Assembly: GCA_964623515.1 (NCBI GenBank)
Contig: CAZURV010000009.1
Coordinates: 1 to 64,000, forward strand
DNA: 64,000 nucleotides
Direction of reading: 5' to 3'
Source: RUG714 sp964623515
GTDB lineage: Bacteria > Bacillota > Clostridia > Oscillospirales > Acutalibacteraceae
Numbering within the stretch: the first letter of the stretch is position 1; each line of letters starts with the position of its first letter. Of the stretch, positions 43,562 through 53,329 are shown piece by piece. A program made the translations under genes and the position numbers. A model generated the notes under the pieces. It searched no databases, was not told the origin of the DNA, and saw only the letters and a program-made list of their open reading frames with translations.

Positions 43562-44973
43562 TTTTGGATAAATACGAACCTCAGTCTGTTTTCAGATTTT
43601 TTGAAGAAGTATGTTCCATTCCGCACGGTTCGGGCAATACAAAGAAAATCAGCGATTATCTTTTTAATTTTGCATGTAAGCGCGGACTTGATGTTGCGCA
43701 GGATAAGTTGAACAATATCATAATCAGGAAGCCGGCTTCACCCGGCTACGAAACCAGACCATCTGTGATAATACAGGGACATATGGATATGGTCTGCGAA
43801 AAGGAAAACGGCTACGAGATAGACTTTTTAAATGAAGGACTGCGTCTTTGTGGTGACGGCGAGTATATTTTTGCCGAGGGCACAACGCTCGGCGGGGACG
43901 ACGGGATTGCCGTAGCTTATGCGCTTGCGTTACTGGAAACTGCTGAACCTATGCCGGCTCTTGAAGTGCTGATAACGGTTGATGAAGAGATAGGAATGCT
44001 CGGTGCGGCATATGTTGATATTTCATCTTTAAAGGGGAAGTATCTGCTTAATATAGACAGTGAAGATGAAGGTGTGCTTACCGTATCCTGTGCAGGAGGA
44101 ACAACGGCTGTTCTGGAAATACCAATCAGCAAGGCGGACTTTCAAGGAACGATTTATACTATAACCGTAAGCGGCCTTTTAGGCGGTCATTCGGGAACGG
44201 AAATAAACCAACCAAGGGCGAACGCCAACAAGATTATGGGAGAAATTTTAGCTTCCGTTAAAACACCGTTTGCCGTAAAAAGTCTTTCGGGAGGAAATAA
44301 AGACAATGCGATACCGCGTTCATGTACTGCGGTTATATGCAGTGTATGTGCAATTGAATTTTCAGATATTATAGACGAAATTGTAAAGATGTGGAAATAC
44401 TGTGAAAACGGCATTTCGATTACTGCGGAAGCAGTCAGCGGTGCGTGCATGGCAGTCGATTACGCGTCATCCGAAAAAATAACTGCGCTTTTGAATCAGC
44501 TTCCGAACGGTGTGCAGAAAATGAGCAGGGATATAGAAAATCTTGTTCAAACCAGCCTAAATCTCGGCATCATGCATATAAAAAACGATAAATTTACTTT
44601 ATCTTTTTCAGTCAGAAGCAGTGTTGATGACGAAAAAGAGGAGCTTTGTGCCGAACTGAAAGAAGCGGCGGTTCAATGCGGTGGTACTTACAGCGAAAGC
44701 GGTGCATATCCTGCCTGGGAATATAAAAAAGACAGTCATTTAAGAGATGTTATGATTGATTCTTATGAAAAGCTATTCGGGGTTAAACCGAAAGTTGAAG
44801 CCATACATGCAGGACTTGAGTGCGGTTTACTGGCATCAAAAAAAAGCGGACTTGACTGCGTGTCTTTCGGTCCGGATATTCTGAATATTCATACTGCCGA
44901 AGAAAAGCTTTCTATTGTATCGGTACAGCGTACATGGCGGTGGCTGAGAGATACAATAGAAAATCTTAAGTAA
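43558..44973 (+). CDS. pepD: Aminoacyl-histidine dipeptidase (M20 family, PepD)
   Basis: A 471-residue zinc dipeptidase. FFEEVCSIPHGSGN opens the M20 fold, GHMDMVCEK holds the first metal His/Asp, GGDDGIAVAYALALLE the bridging Asp, and TVDEEIGMLGA the catalytic Glu. The lid domain and the C-terminal HAGLECGLL (last metal His) are intact. It would hydrolyse Xaa-His dipeptides, useful for amino acid fermentation. It starts within the stop of DUF3783 and ends at the terminator 44977-45023. Confidence 0.94.
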   Translation: MILDKYEPQSVFRFFEEVCSIPHGSGNTKKISDYLFNFACKRGLDVAQDKLNNIIIRKPASPGYETRPSVIIQGHMDMVCEKENGYEIDFLNEGLRLCGDGEYIFAEGTTLGGDDGIAVAYALALLETAEPMPALEVLITVDEEIGMLGAAYVDISSLKGKYLLNIDSEDEGVLTVSCAGGTTAVLEIPISKADFQGTIYTITVSGLLGGHSGTEINQPRANANKIMGEILASVKTPFAVKSLSGGNKDNAIPRSCTAVICSVCAIEFSDIIDEIVKMWKYCENGISITAEAVSGACMAVDYASSEKITALLNQLPNGVQKMSRDIENLVQTSLNLGIMHIKNDKFTLSFSVRSSVDDEKEELCAELKEAAVQCGGTYSESGAYPAWEYKKDSHLRDVMIDSYEKLFGVKPKVEAIHAGLECGLLASKKSGLDCVSFGPDILNIHTAEEKLSIVSVQRTWRWLRDTIENLK

Positions 44974-44976
44974 TAA

Positions 44977-45023
44977 AATAACAGGGAGATTCTTCATAAG
45001 GAAGAATCTCCCTGTTATTTTTT
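44977..45023. terminator. Bidirectional terminator between pepD and the ACT gene
   Basis: A stem of about 19 bp from AATAACAGGGAG (44977) with the matching CTCCCTGTTATT (ending 45019), loop ATAAG, followed by TTTT. The flanking genes converge. Confidence 0.9.
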
Positions 45024-45042
45024 ATGTTTTAACAATCTGAAA

Positions 45043-45471
45043 TTAAAGATTTTCTATATCTTCCTGCGTAACAAGTTCAATTCCGTTGTCTGTTAGCAGT
45101 TTTTCCGCGCCTGCCGTATCGTTAACACGCATAACAACATATGCAAATTCATTTGAAACCGTGATAAACGCATACATATATTCAATGTTTATGCTGTTTT
45201 CTGCAAGTAGTTTCAGTGCGTTGGCAAGAGCGCCGGGTTTGTCGGGAATTTTAATTCCGGCAACTTCCGTTATGGAAACAACGCAGTTCTTGCTTGCTAA
45301 AGCCGCCTTACCCGTTTCCGCGTTGCTTACAATCAGGCGGAGTATACCGAAATCCTGTGTATCTGCAATACTCATGGCGCGAATATCCACATTCTGATCG
45401 GAAAGCGCATTTGTGATTTTTACGATTTGACCGGGTTCATTAGATGCAAAAATTGATAATTGTTTAATCAT
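45043..45471 (-). CDS. Tandem ACT-domain protein
   Basis: A 142-residue protein made of two ACT domains (about 1-68 and 70-142), each starting with the classic strand-loop-helix (IFASNEPGQIVKITNAL and IKIPDKPGALANALKLL). ACT domains bind amino acids and regulate enzymes. The pairing with paaK-type ligase genes is common in Clostridia, where it may sense aromatic amino acids. It is the last gene of the minus-strand operon, 11 nt after paaK1. Confidence 0.9.
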   Translation of the reverse strand: MIKQLSIFASNEPGQIVKITNALSDQNVDIRAMSIADTQDFGILRLIVSNAETGKAALASKNCVVSITEVAGIKIPDKPGALANALKLLAENSINIEYMYAFITVSNEFAYVVMRVNDTAGAEKLLTDNGIELVTQEDIENL

Positions 45472-45482
45472 AATAGTCCTCC

Positions 45483-46793
45483 TTATTTCGTGTAAACATG
45501 GCGTTTGTCAATAACGCGAACTGCTTTGCCCTCTGATCTTGGTATCGAATCCGGAGAAACAAGCTTAACTTTCGGTTTGATTCCGAGAGCAGATTTAAAT
45601 TCATCCTGAAGCTCTTTTTCCATTTTTACGATTTCGCTGGTTGTATCTGCAAAATGCTCTTCGTTCATTTCAATATGTACTTCAATAACATCAAGACTGC
45701 TCTGCCTGTCGACAATAATCTGATAGTTTGGAGAATGATGCATTCTCAAAAGCACCGCCTCAATCTGGCTCGGGAAGAGATTAACGCCTCTTACGATGAG
45801 CATATCGTCAACTCTGCCTAAAGGCTTGCTCATTCTGACAAACGTTCTGCCGCATTTGCATGGCTCGTGCGTGATGATGCCGATATCTTTTGTTCTGAAT
45901 CTTAAAAGCGGAAAAGCCTGTTTTGTCAGGCAGGAGAAAACGATTTCTCCTTTTTCGCCGTCCGGAAGCTGCTCGCCGGTTTCCGGATCGATGATTTCTA
46001 TCAAAAAGTGATCTTCATTTACGTGCATTCCTTTTTGTTCGGCACATTCGTACGCAACGCCCGGTCCGCAGATTTCAGTAAGTCCGTAAATATCATAAGC
46101 TTTGATATTCAGGCTTTTTTCAATATTTCTTCTCATTTCTTCTGTCCATGGTTCGGCGCCGAATATTCCGATGCGAAGTGGTATTTTGCTTGTGTCTATA
46201 CCCGCTTTTGCAGCGCTTTCGCCGAGATACATTGCATAGGACGGCGTGCATCCGAGAACCGTTGAACCGAAATCGGTCATAATGGTAAGCTGACGCGCCG
46301 TGTTGCCGGAGGAAACGGGAATCGTGGTGCATCCGAGCTTTTGAGAGCCTCCGTGCAGACCAAGACCGCCCGTGAACAGACCGTAACCGTAAGAAACGTG
46401 AACTTTATCTTCTTTTGTTGCCCCGGCGGCAACGAGTTGACGGGCGCAAATCGTGTCCCAGATATCAAGATCATAATCAGTGTAGCCAACAACAATTTGT
46501 TTTCCTGTTGTACCGCTTGAAGCTTGTATTCTTGTTACTTCGCTCATTGGCACTGCAAACATCCCGTAAGGATATGTATCTCTCAAATCCTGTTTGCTTG
46601 TAAAGGGTAGTTTTTTTAGATCATGAAGGCTTTTGATGTCTTCCGGCTTAACCCCCGCTTTATCCATCCTTTCACGGTACAGCGGAACATGATTATAAAC
46701 ATGCTTAACTTGTTTAATGAGTCTGTGCGTTTGCAAACGATCAAGTTCTTCTCTCGAAGCCGTTTCAATTTCCGGGTTGAAATATCTGCCCAT
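45483..46793 (-). CDS. paaK: Phenylacetate-CoA ligase-type enzyme, copy 1
   Basis: A 436-residue AMP-forming acyl-CoA ligase. SSGTTGKQIVVGYT is the ATP-phosphate loop, YGLTEICGPGVAYEC the adenylate-binding motif, and the C-terminal PSIPRSEGKAVRVIDKR holds the catalytic lysine. It would activate phenylacetate or related aryl acetates with CoA, conserving or using energy released by the indolepyruvate oxidoreductase encoded next to it. 92 nt separate it from iorB with no clear terminator. A second copy lies at 49286. Confidence 0.92.
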   Translation of the reverse strand: MGRYFNPEIETASREELDRLQTHRLIKQVKHVYNHVPLYRERMDKAGVKPEDIKSLHDLKKLPFTSKQDLRDTYPYGMFAVPMSEVTRIQASSGTTGKQIVVGYTDYDLDIWDTICARQLVAAGATKEDKVHVSYGYGLFTGGLGLHGGSQKLGCTTIPVSSGNTARQLTIMTDFGSTVLGCTPSYAMYLGESAAKAGIDTSKIPLRIGIFGAEPWTEEMRRNIEKSLNIKAYDIYGLTEICGPGVAYECAEQKGMHVNEDHFLIEIIDPETGEQLPDGEKGEIVFSCLTKQAFPLLRFRTKDIGIITHEPCKCGRTFVRMSKPLGRVDDMLIVRGVNLFPSQIEAVLLRMHHSPNYQIIVDRQSSLDVIEVHIEMNEEHFADTTSEIVKMEKELQDEFKSALGIKPKVKLVSPDSIPRSEGKAVRVIDKRHVYTK

Positions 46794-46885
46794 AAAATAA
46801 ACCTCCGTTTTAATGGTTTAAACCAAGTTATATACCGGGATATTGTTGCGTCATATAAATCTTGATTCGATTGTTTTTTGAAAAT

Positions 46886-47479
46886 TCAGCGTTGAATGGA
46901 GCTCCTGTCCGCGTTATATCCGAGCGCAAATGCTTGTTTATTCAGTTCCGTGAATTTAGGTTTCACGGTTTTTTCTATTGCCGAGATCCATTTATCGTAA
47001 GCTATATTGAAATTCCGCGCCAAACGTCCCATAAGCACGATATTTACGGCTTTTGGAGTTCCCGCTTGTTTGGCAAGCGAAAGTGCGTCAAGATCATCCA
47101 CGTATACACCCTTTGCTTTTAACTCGTCAAGCACATGTTCCGGATACTTTGCAGAGCCGATGATAACGGGCATAGGATCCATCTGCTGTGTGTTTACGAT
47201 GATTTTGCCGCCTTTTTTCAAATAAGAAGCATACCTTGCGGCTTCAAGTTTTTCAAATGATATAATATAATCGGCTTCGCCCGCGGAAATAATGGGCGAG
47301 TAAACTTTATTTTTATCAAATTTAACATAGGTTACAACGCTTCCTCCGCGCTGGCTCATTCCGTGAACCTCGGACACCTTAACATCATAACCTTCTTCGG
47401 TAAAAAGATGGCCGAGCAGATTGCTTGCAAGCAGGCTTCCCTGACCTCCTACACCGACTATCATAATGCTTTTGGCCAT
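46886..47479 (-). CDS. iorB: Indolepyruvate ferredoxin oxidoreductase, beta subunit
   Basis: A 197-residue subunit of the enzyme that oxidatively decarboxylates aryl pyruvates (from Trp, Phe, Tyr) to aryl acetyl-CoA with ferredoxin reduction. The N-terminal SIMIVGVGGQGSLLASNLLG and the following SEVHGMSQRGGSVVTYVKF are family signatures. ATG at 47479 overlaps the iorA stop (TAATG). A longer upstream frame exists, but would lie within iorA and lacks similarity. Confidence 0.94.
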   Translation of the reverse strand: MAKSIMIVGVGGQGSLLASNLLGHLFTEEGYDVKVSEVHGMSQRGGSVVTYVKFDKNKVYSPIISAGEADYIISFEKLEAARYASYLKKGGKIIVNTQQMDPMPVIIGSAKYPEHVLDELKAKGVYVDDLDALSLAKQAGTPKAVNIVLMGRLARNFNIAYDKWISAIEKTVKPKFTELNKQAFALGYNADRSSIQR

Positions 47480-49212
47480 TATTTCTGCACCTCGCTTTCT
47501 ATAGCGCCGAATGAGCAGAGCTGAGCGCATACTTTGCAGCCTGTACACTGCGTTGCGTCTATAACGGCTTTCCCATCTTTAAAGCTGAGTGCGGGACAAC
47601 CGAGCCCCATACAGCGTTTGCAGCCTCTGCATTTTTCCTTGTCGATTCTTAACGGGTTTCCTTTTTTTACATATTTGAGTAACATACACGGACGTCTGGA
47701 AATGATAACAGACGGTTCCTTCGCGGCAAGCTCTTCTTTTAATATTTTATCGCATTCGCTGAGGTTGTAGGGATCTGCAATCCTTACTCTTTTTATGCCG
47801 ACGGAACGGCAGAGCGCTTCCAAATTTATTTTGCCTGCGGGATCGCCTTTTATATTGTAGCCTGTGGTTGGATTTTGCTGATGCCCCGTCATACCCGTTA
47901 TGGAATTATCCAAGATAATAACTGTTGAAGCGGACATATTGTAAGCAATGTTGATCAGACCTGTAACCCCGCTGTGCATAAACGTTGAATCACCGATGAC
48001 GCAAACCGATTGATTCTCTTTGTGCGCGGCTTTGTTAAATCCGTGCAGACCGCTTACAGATGCACCCATGCAGAGCGTTGAATCCAGTGCACACAGGGGA
48101 GGCGTAGCCCCGAGTGTGTAACATCCTATATCTCCAAGTACGGTTACTTTATTTTTTGCGAGCGTATAATACATACCTCTGTGCGGACATCCGGCGCACA
48201 TAACGGGAGGTCTGACCGGTATCTCGCTGTCCGCACATACGGTTTCGGGTTTTTCACCGAGAAGAACTTCGCGGATGGTCTGCTGGCTAAATTCTCCGAG
48301 CTTTGAAAAAATATTTTTCCCCTCTACATCAATTCCGATGCTTTTACAGTAATCTTCAATAATCGGGTCAAGTTCTTCAACAATAACAACGCGTTTGACT
48401 CCGGCAGCAAAATCCTGAATCAGTTTTTCAGGCATCGGATTTATCATTCCGAGTTTTAAAACACTTGCGCTGTCGCCGAGCGCTTCCTTAACATATTGAT
48501 AGCAGGTGCCCGATGTGATGATTCCGAGTTCCGTTCCACCGTTTTCCACGCGGTTATAGGCGCAGGTTTCGGCATATTGCGCTAGCTTTTCCATTCTCGC
48601 TTCCACAATCGGGTGGCGTTTGATTGCATTGCCGGGCATCATAATGTATTTAGCCGGATTTTTTTTATATTCATATCCGTCAAATTTTACATGTTCGCCG
48701 AGTTCAACAATGCTTTGCGAGTGCGCCATTCTTGTGCACATCCTGAATAAAACAGGTGTGTCAAATTTTTCAGATAATTCGAATGCGCTCTTTGCAAACT
48801 GATAGGCTTCGTTTGAGTCCGCAGGCTCAAGCATGGGAACTTTGGAAGCAATGGCGTAATGGCGCGAATCCTGCTCATTCTGGCTGGAATGCATGGCAGG
48901 ATCGTCTGCAACGCAGATAACCATACCGCCGGTAACTCCGGTGTATGAAAGCGTAAACAGAGGGTCTGCCGCCACATTTAAACCTACATGCTTCATACAG
49001 CAACAACTTCTTTTTCCTGCCAATGAAGCGCCGAAAGCAACTTCCGCAGCAACTTTTTCATTTGGGGCCCATTCGCTGTAAACATCATCGTATTTTGATA
49101 TAAATTCTGTTATTTCGGTTGACGGCGTTCCGGGATAGCTTGAAACAAGATTCAGTCCTCCGTCATATAGACCGCGCGCAACCGCTTCATTTCCAATCAT
49201 AAGTTTTTTCAT
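47479..49212 (-). CDS. iorA: Indolepyruvate ferredoxin oxidoreductase, alpha subunit
   Basis: A 577-residue thiamine-diphosphate iron-sulfur enzyme. The N-terminal half is the pyrimidine-binding domain (SYPGTPSTEITEF), the second half contains the TPP motif GDIGCYTLGATPPL to NSITGMTGHQQNPTTG with the Mg site, and the C-terminus carries two [4Fe-4S] clusters (CRGCKRCMGLGCP and CTGCKVCAQLC). All catalytic parts are present. It is coupled to iorB. The arrangement between two aryl-CoA ligase genes points to aromatic amino acid fermentation. Confidence 0.95.
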   Translation of the reverse strand: MKKLMIGNEAVARGLYDGGLNLVSSYPGTPSTEITEFISKYDDVYSEWAPNEKVAAEVAFGASLAGKRSCCCMKHVGLNVAADPLFTLSYTGVTGGMVICVADDPAMHSSQNEQDSRHYAIASKVPMLEPADSNEAYQFAKSAFELSEKFDTPVLFRMCTRMAHSQSIVELGEHVKFDGYEYKKNPAKYIMMPGNAIKRHPIVEARMEKLAQYAETCAYNRVENGGTELGIITSGTCYQYVKEALGDSASVLKLGMINPMPEKLIQDFAAGVKRVVIVEELDPIIEDYCKSIGIDVEGKNIFSKLGEFSQQTIREVLLGEKPETVCADSEIPVRPPVMCAGCPHRGMYYTLAKNKVTVLGDIGCYTLGATPPLCALDSTLCMGASVSGLHGFNKAAHKENQSVCVIGDSTFMHSGVTGLINIAYNMSASTVIILDNSITGMTGHQQNPTTGYNIKGDPAGKINLEALCRSVGIKRVRIADPYNLSECDKILKEELAAKEPSVIISRRPCMLLKYVKKGNPLRIDKEKCRGCKRCMGLGCPALSFKDGKAVIDATQCTGCKVCAQLCSFGAIESEVQK

Positions 49213-49285
49213 AATAAGCGTAATACGATACAGTATGTTTCAAAAAAATAAGCATTACGTTTTGAAGCGTATCGTTTCCTTTCTG

Positions 49286-50590
49286 TTATTTATCCGTATT
49301 TCTTAAATCAATGATTCTTTTTGCTTTGCCTTCGTATCTCTTAATTGAGCGCGGACCTACAAGCGTCACTTTGGCTTTGATACCGAGAACTGTGTGGAGT
49401 TTGCTGATTACTTTTTGCCTCAAATCTTCAAGGGTAGCGTAATTTTCAAGCAGTCCGCCGTCAATGATTTCAACTTTAACCTCAAGATAATCGGTGTAGT
49501 TGCTTCTTGTGAGAATCAGTTCGTAATGCGGAGATATTCCGTCTATTCCTGCAATAACGCTTTCAATGGCGCTCGGAAAAACATTGACGCCTCTGATTTT
49601 AAGCATATCATCGCATCTCCCGCGTACTTTGTCCATTCTTGCATGGGTACGTCCGCACTTGCATGGTTCATATGTAAGATTCGTTATATCTTTTGTGCGG
49701 TAACGCAGAAGAGGCATGCCTTCTTTTGTAAGTGTGGTAACAACCATCTCTCCGTATTCGCCTTCGGGCAGAATCTCTCCTGTGTCGGTATCAATTACTT
49801 CGGGCAAGAAGTGGTCTTCGGCAAAATGCAGACCGCACCTGTATTCGCATTCACCTGACGCTCCGGGACCGCCTATTTCGCTTAGACCCCAGTTGTCTGT
49901 GGAAAACAGACCAAAGCCTTTTTCAATTTTATTGCGCAACTCTATTGTACAGCCTTCCGAACCGAACAGGCCTATGCGGAGTTTTATATCGTCTTTTGTA
50001 TAGCCGAGTTCTTTTGCCACTTCGCTCATATACATTGCATAGGATGGAGTTGCGATAAGCACGGTTGAACCGAAATCGCTGAGCATCATACATTGCTTTT
50101 CGGTATTCCCAGATGATATGGGAATAACACTGCATCCGATTTTTTCCAGACCGTAATGAAGACCGAGTGCGCCTGTAAACAAACCGTAACCAAACGATAT
50201 CTGCGCAACGTCTTCGTCGTTGACGCCAACTGCAACGGCCAGCCTTGCAACGCAGTCGCTCCAGTTGTCAAGATCACGGCGTGTATAGCAGACGGGTGTC
50301 GGTTTGCCGCTTGTTCCGCTGGAAGCGTGAATCCTGACGATATTTTTAGATGGTGCTGCAAACAGTCCGCGCGGATAATTCGCCCGTATATCATCCTTTG
50401 TGGTATAGGGAATATACTGAATGTCAGATAGTGTTTTTATTTTATCTCCGGTAATTCCGAGTTTGCCGAGTCTTTCTGCGTAAAACGGAACGTTTGCTAT
50501 GCAGTAGTCAACCGTTTGTTTTAATCTTTTAAGCTGTAACTGTTCCAACTCTTTCCTCGGCATGGTTTCAATTTCTTTTTGAAAAAACAT
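49286..50590 (-). CDS. paaK: Phenylacetate-CoA ligase-type enzyme, copy 2
   Basis: A 434-residue AMP-forming ligase, first gene of the minus-strand operon. ASSGTSGKPTPVCYT is the phosphate loop, WGLSEIGGPGASGEC the adenylate motif, and the C-terminal PRSIKRYEGKAKRIIDLR the catalytic-lysine loop. It differs clearly from copy 1, so the two probably prefer different aryl acids (for example phenylacetate versus indoleacetate). 73 nt separate it from iorA. Confidence 0.92.
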   Translation of the reverse strand: MFFQKEIETMPRKELEQLQLKRLKQTVDYCIANVPFYAERLGKLGITGDKIKTLSDIQYIPYTTKDDIRANYPRGLFAAPSKNIVRIHASSGTSGKPTPVCYTRRDLDNWSDCVARLAVAVGVNDEDVAQISFGYGLFTGALGLHYGLEKIGCSVIPISSGNTEKQCMMLSDFGSTVLIATPSYAMYMSEVAKELGYTKDDIKLRIGLFGSEGCTIELRNKIEKGFGLFSTDNWGLSEIGGPGASGECEYRCGLHFAEDHFLPEVIDTDTGEILPEGEYGEMVVTTLTKEGMPLLRYRTKDITNLTYEPCKCGRTHARMDKVRGRCDDMLKIRGVNVFPSAIESVIAGIDGISPHYELILTRSNYTDYLEVKVEIIDGGLLENYATLEDLRQKVISKLHTVLGIKAKVTLVGPRSIKRYEGKAKRIIDLRNTDK

Positions 50591-50628
50591 GTATATCTTC
50601 CTTTCCTGAAAACAGGTTTGTAAATTGC

Positions 50629-50657
50629 TTGCGATTTTTCTGCAAAGAATATATAAT
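50629..50657 (+). promoter_or_regulatory. Promoter of the amidohydrolase gene
   Basis: TTGCGA (50629-50634), 17-bp spacer, TATAAT (50652-50657). The divergent minus-strand paaK2 promoter must lie in the same 107-bp region, but I see only a weak TATATT there. Confidence 0.5.
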
Positions 50658-50697
50658 ATTTATTTGAGCTTTAAAATATATTGTGAAAGGCAAAATT

Positions 50698-51513
50698 ATG
50701 ATTATTGATTTTCATACGCATGTTTTCCCTGACAAAATTGCGAAAAAAACAATAAAATATTTAATGCATAAAGGCGGGATTTCATCTTATGGAAACGGAA
50801 ACCTTGCTTCGCTTGAAGCGGCAATGAAAAAAGCGAAAACCGACTTGGCAGTCGTGATGCCTGTGGTTACCAATCCCAAGCAGTTTGATTCTGTAAACAG
50901 ATTTGCCGCCGAAATCAGCAAAAGGGAAGGAATCGTATCGTTTGGGGGAATCCATCCGAACTGCGGAGATATAAAAGAAAAACTCAGTTTCCTTAAATCA
51001 GAGGGATTCAAAGGCATAAAACTGCATCCCGATTATCAACAAACCTATATCAATGATAAAAAAATGCTTAGGTTGATAGAAACGGCGCTCGGTATGGATT
51101 TTTATATTACCGTTCACGCGGGGCTCGATCCTGCTTATCCAGATGAAATACATTGTCCACCCGAGCAGTCCGCAAAAATGATAAAGCATATTTACGGAGG
51201 ATGTAACAACGTTCAGCCGAGAATCATACTTGCACATCTGGGCGGGTACTGCCAATATAACGATGCGGAAAAGTATCTTGTAGGACTTCCGGTTTATCTC
51301 GACCTTGCCGTTATTTTGAATCATGCGCCCAAAGCGCAGATTGAACGAATAATTAAAAATCACGGGGCTGATAAAATCCTTTATGCCAGTGATTTTCCGT
51401 GGAGCGATTTAAACGCGGATATAGAAACATTCAATTCTTTAAAAGTTACGGATGACGACAAAGAGAAAATTCTCTGCCGCAACGCCTGTAAAATTCTCGA
51501 CATGAAGCAGTAA
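50698..51513 (+). CDS. Amidohydrolase-2-type metal-dependent hydrolase
   Basis: A 271-residue TIM-barrel hydrolase of the amidohydrolase 2 (ACMSD-like) family. The metal site begins with IIDFHTHVFP (His6, His8) and continues through KLHPDYQ, TVHAGLD and LAHLGGY; the last ligand is the Asp in YASDFPW. The substrate is unknown; relatives include decarboxylases and lactonases. ATG at 50698 is preferred over GTG at 50683 because AAAGG is correctly placed before it. It is divergently oriented to the aryl-acid operon, which might hint at related metabolism. Confidence 0.8.
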   Translation: MIIDFHTHVFPDKIAKKTIKYLMHKGGISSYGNGNLASLEAAMKKAKTDLAVVMPVVTNPKQFDSVNRFAAEISKREGIVSFGGIHPNCGDIKEKLSFLKSEGFKGIKLHPDYQQTYINDKKMLRLIETALGMDFYITVHAGLDPAYPDEIHCPPEQSAKMIKHIYGGCNNVQPRIILAHLGGYCQYNDAEKYLVGLPVYLDLAVILNHAPKAQIERIIKNHGADKILYASDFPWSDLNADIETFNSLKVTDDDKEKILCRNACKILDMKQ

Positions 51514-51648
51514 ATTATCGGATTTCCGTTTTCATAATTGTAATTAACTAATATATATTTTATATTAAATGAAATAATATTTCAACATGTATTGTTAAAA
51601 ACATTGTGGCAATTTAAATACAAGGGAAAGGATTTGTTGAAAAAGGTA

Positions 51649-51695
51649 AATGAAAGCTGTCTTATTTTTTATTTAAGACAGCTTTCATTGTTTTA
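51649..51695. terminator. Bidirectional terminator after the amidohydrolase
   Basis: AATGAAAGCTGTCTTA (51649-51664) pairs with the stretch 51674-51689, flanked by A-rich and T-rich (GTTTTATTT) sequence. The neighbouring genes converge. Confidence 0.85.
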
Positions 51696-51725
51696 TTTGA
51701 AACAAAATCTGTGTACTTAATGCCT

Positions 51726-53315
51726 TTAATTAACCGTTGCGGGGATTTCTTTTCCAATCCACATATTTTCCCATTTTTGTCCGGCGATTTTTTCACAGAT
51801 CTTCTTTTCTTCGTCTGTAAGCGTGGTTGTGCCGGTTTCTTTTTTCTCTTTTATGGCACGCTTAATCAGAGCATGGTCGGTTTTGGTCATCTTGTATTTG
51901 TATGCGGAGATGATTGAACAGATTATAAACAGTATCGGAAGAACCGCATACGTGAAACGGACACCGAAAATGGCGGTCGGAGAATTTGTCTGTGCGTTGG
52001 CGTTAAAGCCGAAGGCTCCGAGAATAAATCCGGTTACCGCAGCTGAAAGACCGCTTACTATTTTTTTGATAAGTGTGGAGAACGTGGAAATTTTACCCTC
52101 ACGCCTTTCTCCTGAAATCATTTCGTCAACATCTGTAATATCCGGGAATATATTTCCGGTTACGCTGTTGACCCCTGCGAGGCCGAAATTATAAAAAATA
52201 TAAACAAGAATCAGCAGAAATTGCGGGCTTCCTTTTTTGACCGTAAAGCTTAAAAGCAAGGCCAGAATGATAAACGGCAGTTCAATTTTGGCGGGCGCCT
52301 GTTTGCTGAAGTTAACAGATATGACATAATTTAGTGGAAAGCCTGCCGCTTCGCCCGCCTGTGAAATGAAGTTGGTGATTGTGTAAAGCCCTACCATTCC
52401 CGCGACATTGCAAAGGAAATAATATGATGTGTTTGAAATAAATCCCAGTGCGATACAGTTAAAAAAACTTAATGCAAAATACTGCCTGAACGCTTTGCTA
52501 CTAAGTATGGATTTATATTCTGCAATAAATTCACTGAAATTGAACGGCGGCTGTTTTTCATGGAGCGAGCTCGGTTCTTTTGTACCGAAAAATGTTGCTA
52601 TTAAAGGAAGCGAGAAGAAAAGGCACAGAACGATTCCCATAATCATAAATCTGTTTTTGAAAGATGCATCAAATTCGGGTGTGTTGCCCAAAGCACTGAA
52701 CACCGAACTGATAACGGATTTTCCCTCTCTTTTTGTATAGCTGAGAATAAGTGTTGCTATCAGGAAAGAGCCTTCCGTTCCTATGGCGTCTATAATTGTT
52801 TTCATGGCGTTGTACTGTGTACGCAGATTGTATTTCGGCGCAAGCACGGGAAGCATCGCCGTGTGCGGAACAACAACAACCGTGTATGCCGTGCTGAAAA
52901 GCATATAGGCAACAATAAAATAAATCATTTTAACGGTAGTGTTATCATTGTCTATTCCGAAAGAATACCACATCATAAAATATGTAATTGCAACGGGGAC
53001 AAGACCCATAATTAGATAAAGACGGTGTCTGCCGTATTTTGAACGCGTTCTGTCTGTGATAATTCCCATTGCCGGATCGGTAAATGCATCGCAGAGTTTT
53101 GCGCACAGAACCACGATGCCTGCCTGTGAGGTGGACAGCCCCTCGACTTTTGTCAGAAATGGTATCAAAAACAGTCCGATGATGTAAAAAGAACCGTTTG
53201 CGAGAAATACTGCCCAGTTATAGTTAATCATGGAAGGCAGTGAGGATTTGAAATCACTGTCAAATCCCAGGAAGGAGAGGATTTTGTTTCCTGCTCCGGA
53301 CTTTTCTTTATGCAT
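51726..53315 (-). CDS. GPH/MFS-type transporter
   Basis: A 529-residue membrane transporter with about twelve helices. DAFTDPAMGIITDRTRSKYGRH-like loop after helix 2 and the later MISGERREGKISTFSTLIKKIVSG are GPH/MFS hallmarks. I chose ATG at 53315, which has GGAGG just before it, rather than the GTG at 53333. It follows the small papain-like gene by 14 nt on the minus strand. The C-terminal cytoplasmic tail is rich in Lys/Glu. Substrate unknown. Confidence 0.83.
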   Translation of the reverse strand: MHKEKSGAGNKILSFLGFDSDFKSSLPSMINYNWAVFLANGSFYIIGLFLIPFLTKVEGLSTSQAGIVVLCAKLCDAFTDPAMGIITDRTRSKYGRHRLYLIMGLVPVAITYFMMWYSFGIDNDNTTVKMIYFIVAYMLFSTAYTVVVVPHTAMLPVLAPKYNLRTQYNAMKTIIDAIGTEGSFLIATLILSYTKREGKSVISSVFSALGNTPEFDASFKNRFMIMGIVLCLFFSLPLIATFFGTKEPSSLHEKQPPFNFSEFIAEYKSILSSKAFRQYFALSFFNCIALGFISNTSYYFLCNVAGMVGLYTITNFISQAGEAAGFPLNYVISVNFSKQAPAKIELPFIILALLLSFTVKKGSPQFLLILVYIFYNFGLAGVNSVTGNIFPDITDVDEMISGERREGKISTFSTLIKKIVSGLSAAVTGFILGAFGFNANAQTNSPTAIFGVRFTYAVLPILFIICSIISAYKYKMTKTDHALIKRAIKEKKETGTTTLTDEEKKICEKIAGQKWENMWIGKEIPATVN

Positions 53316-53329
53316 CTTTTCCTCCGTTT

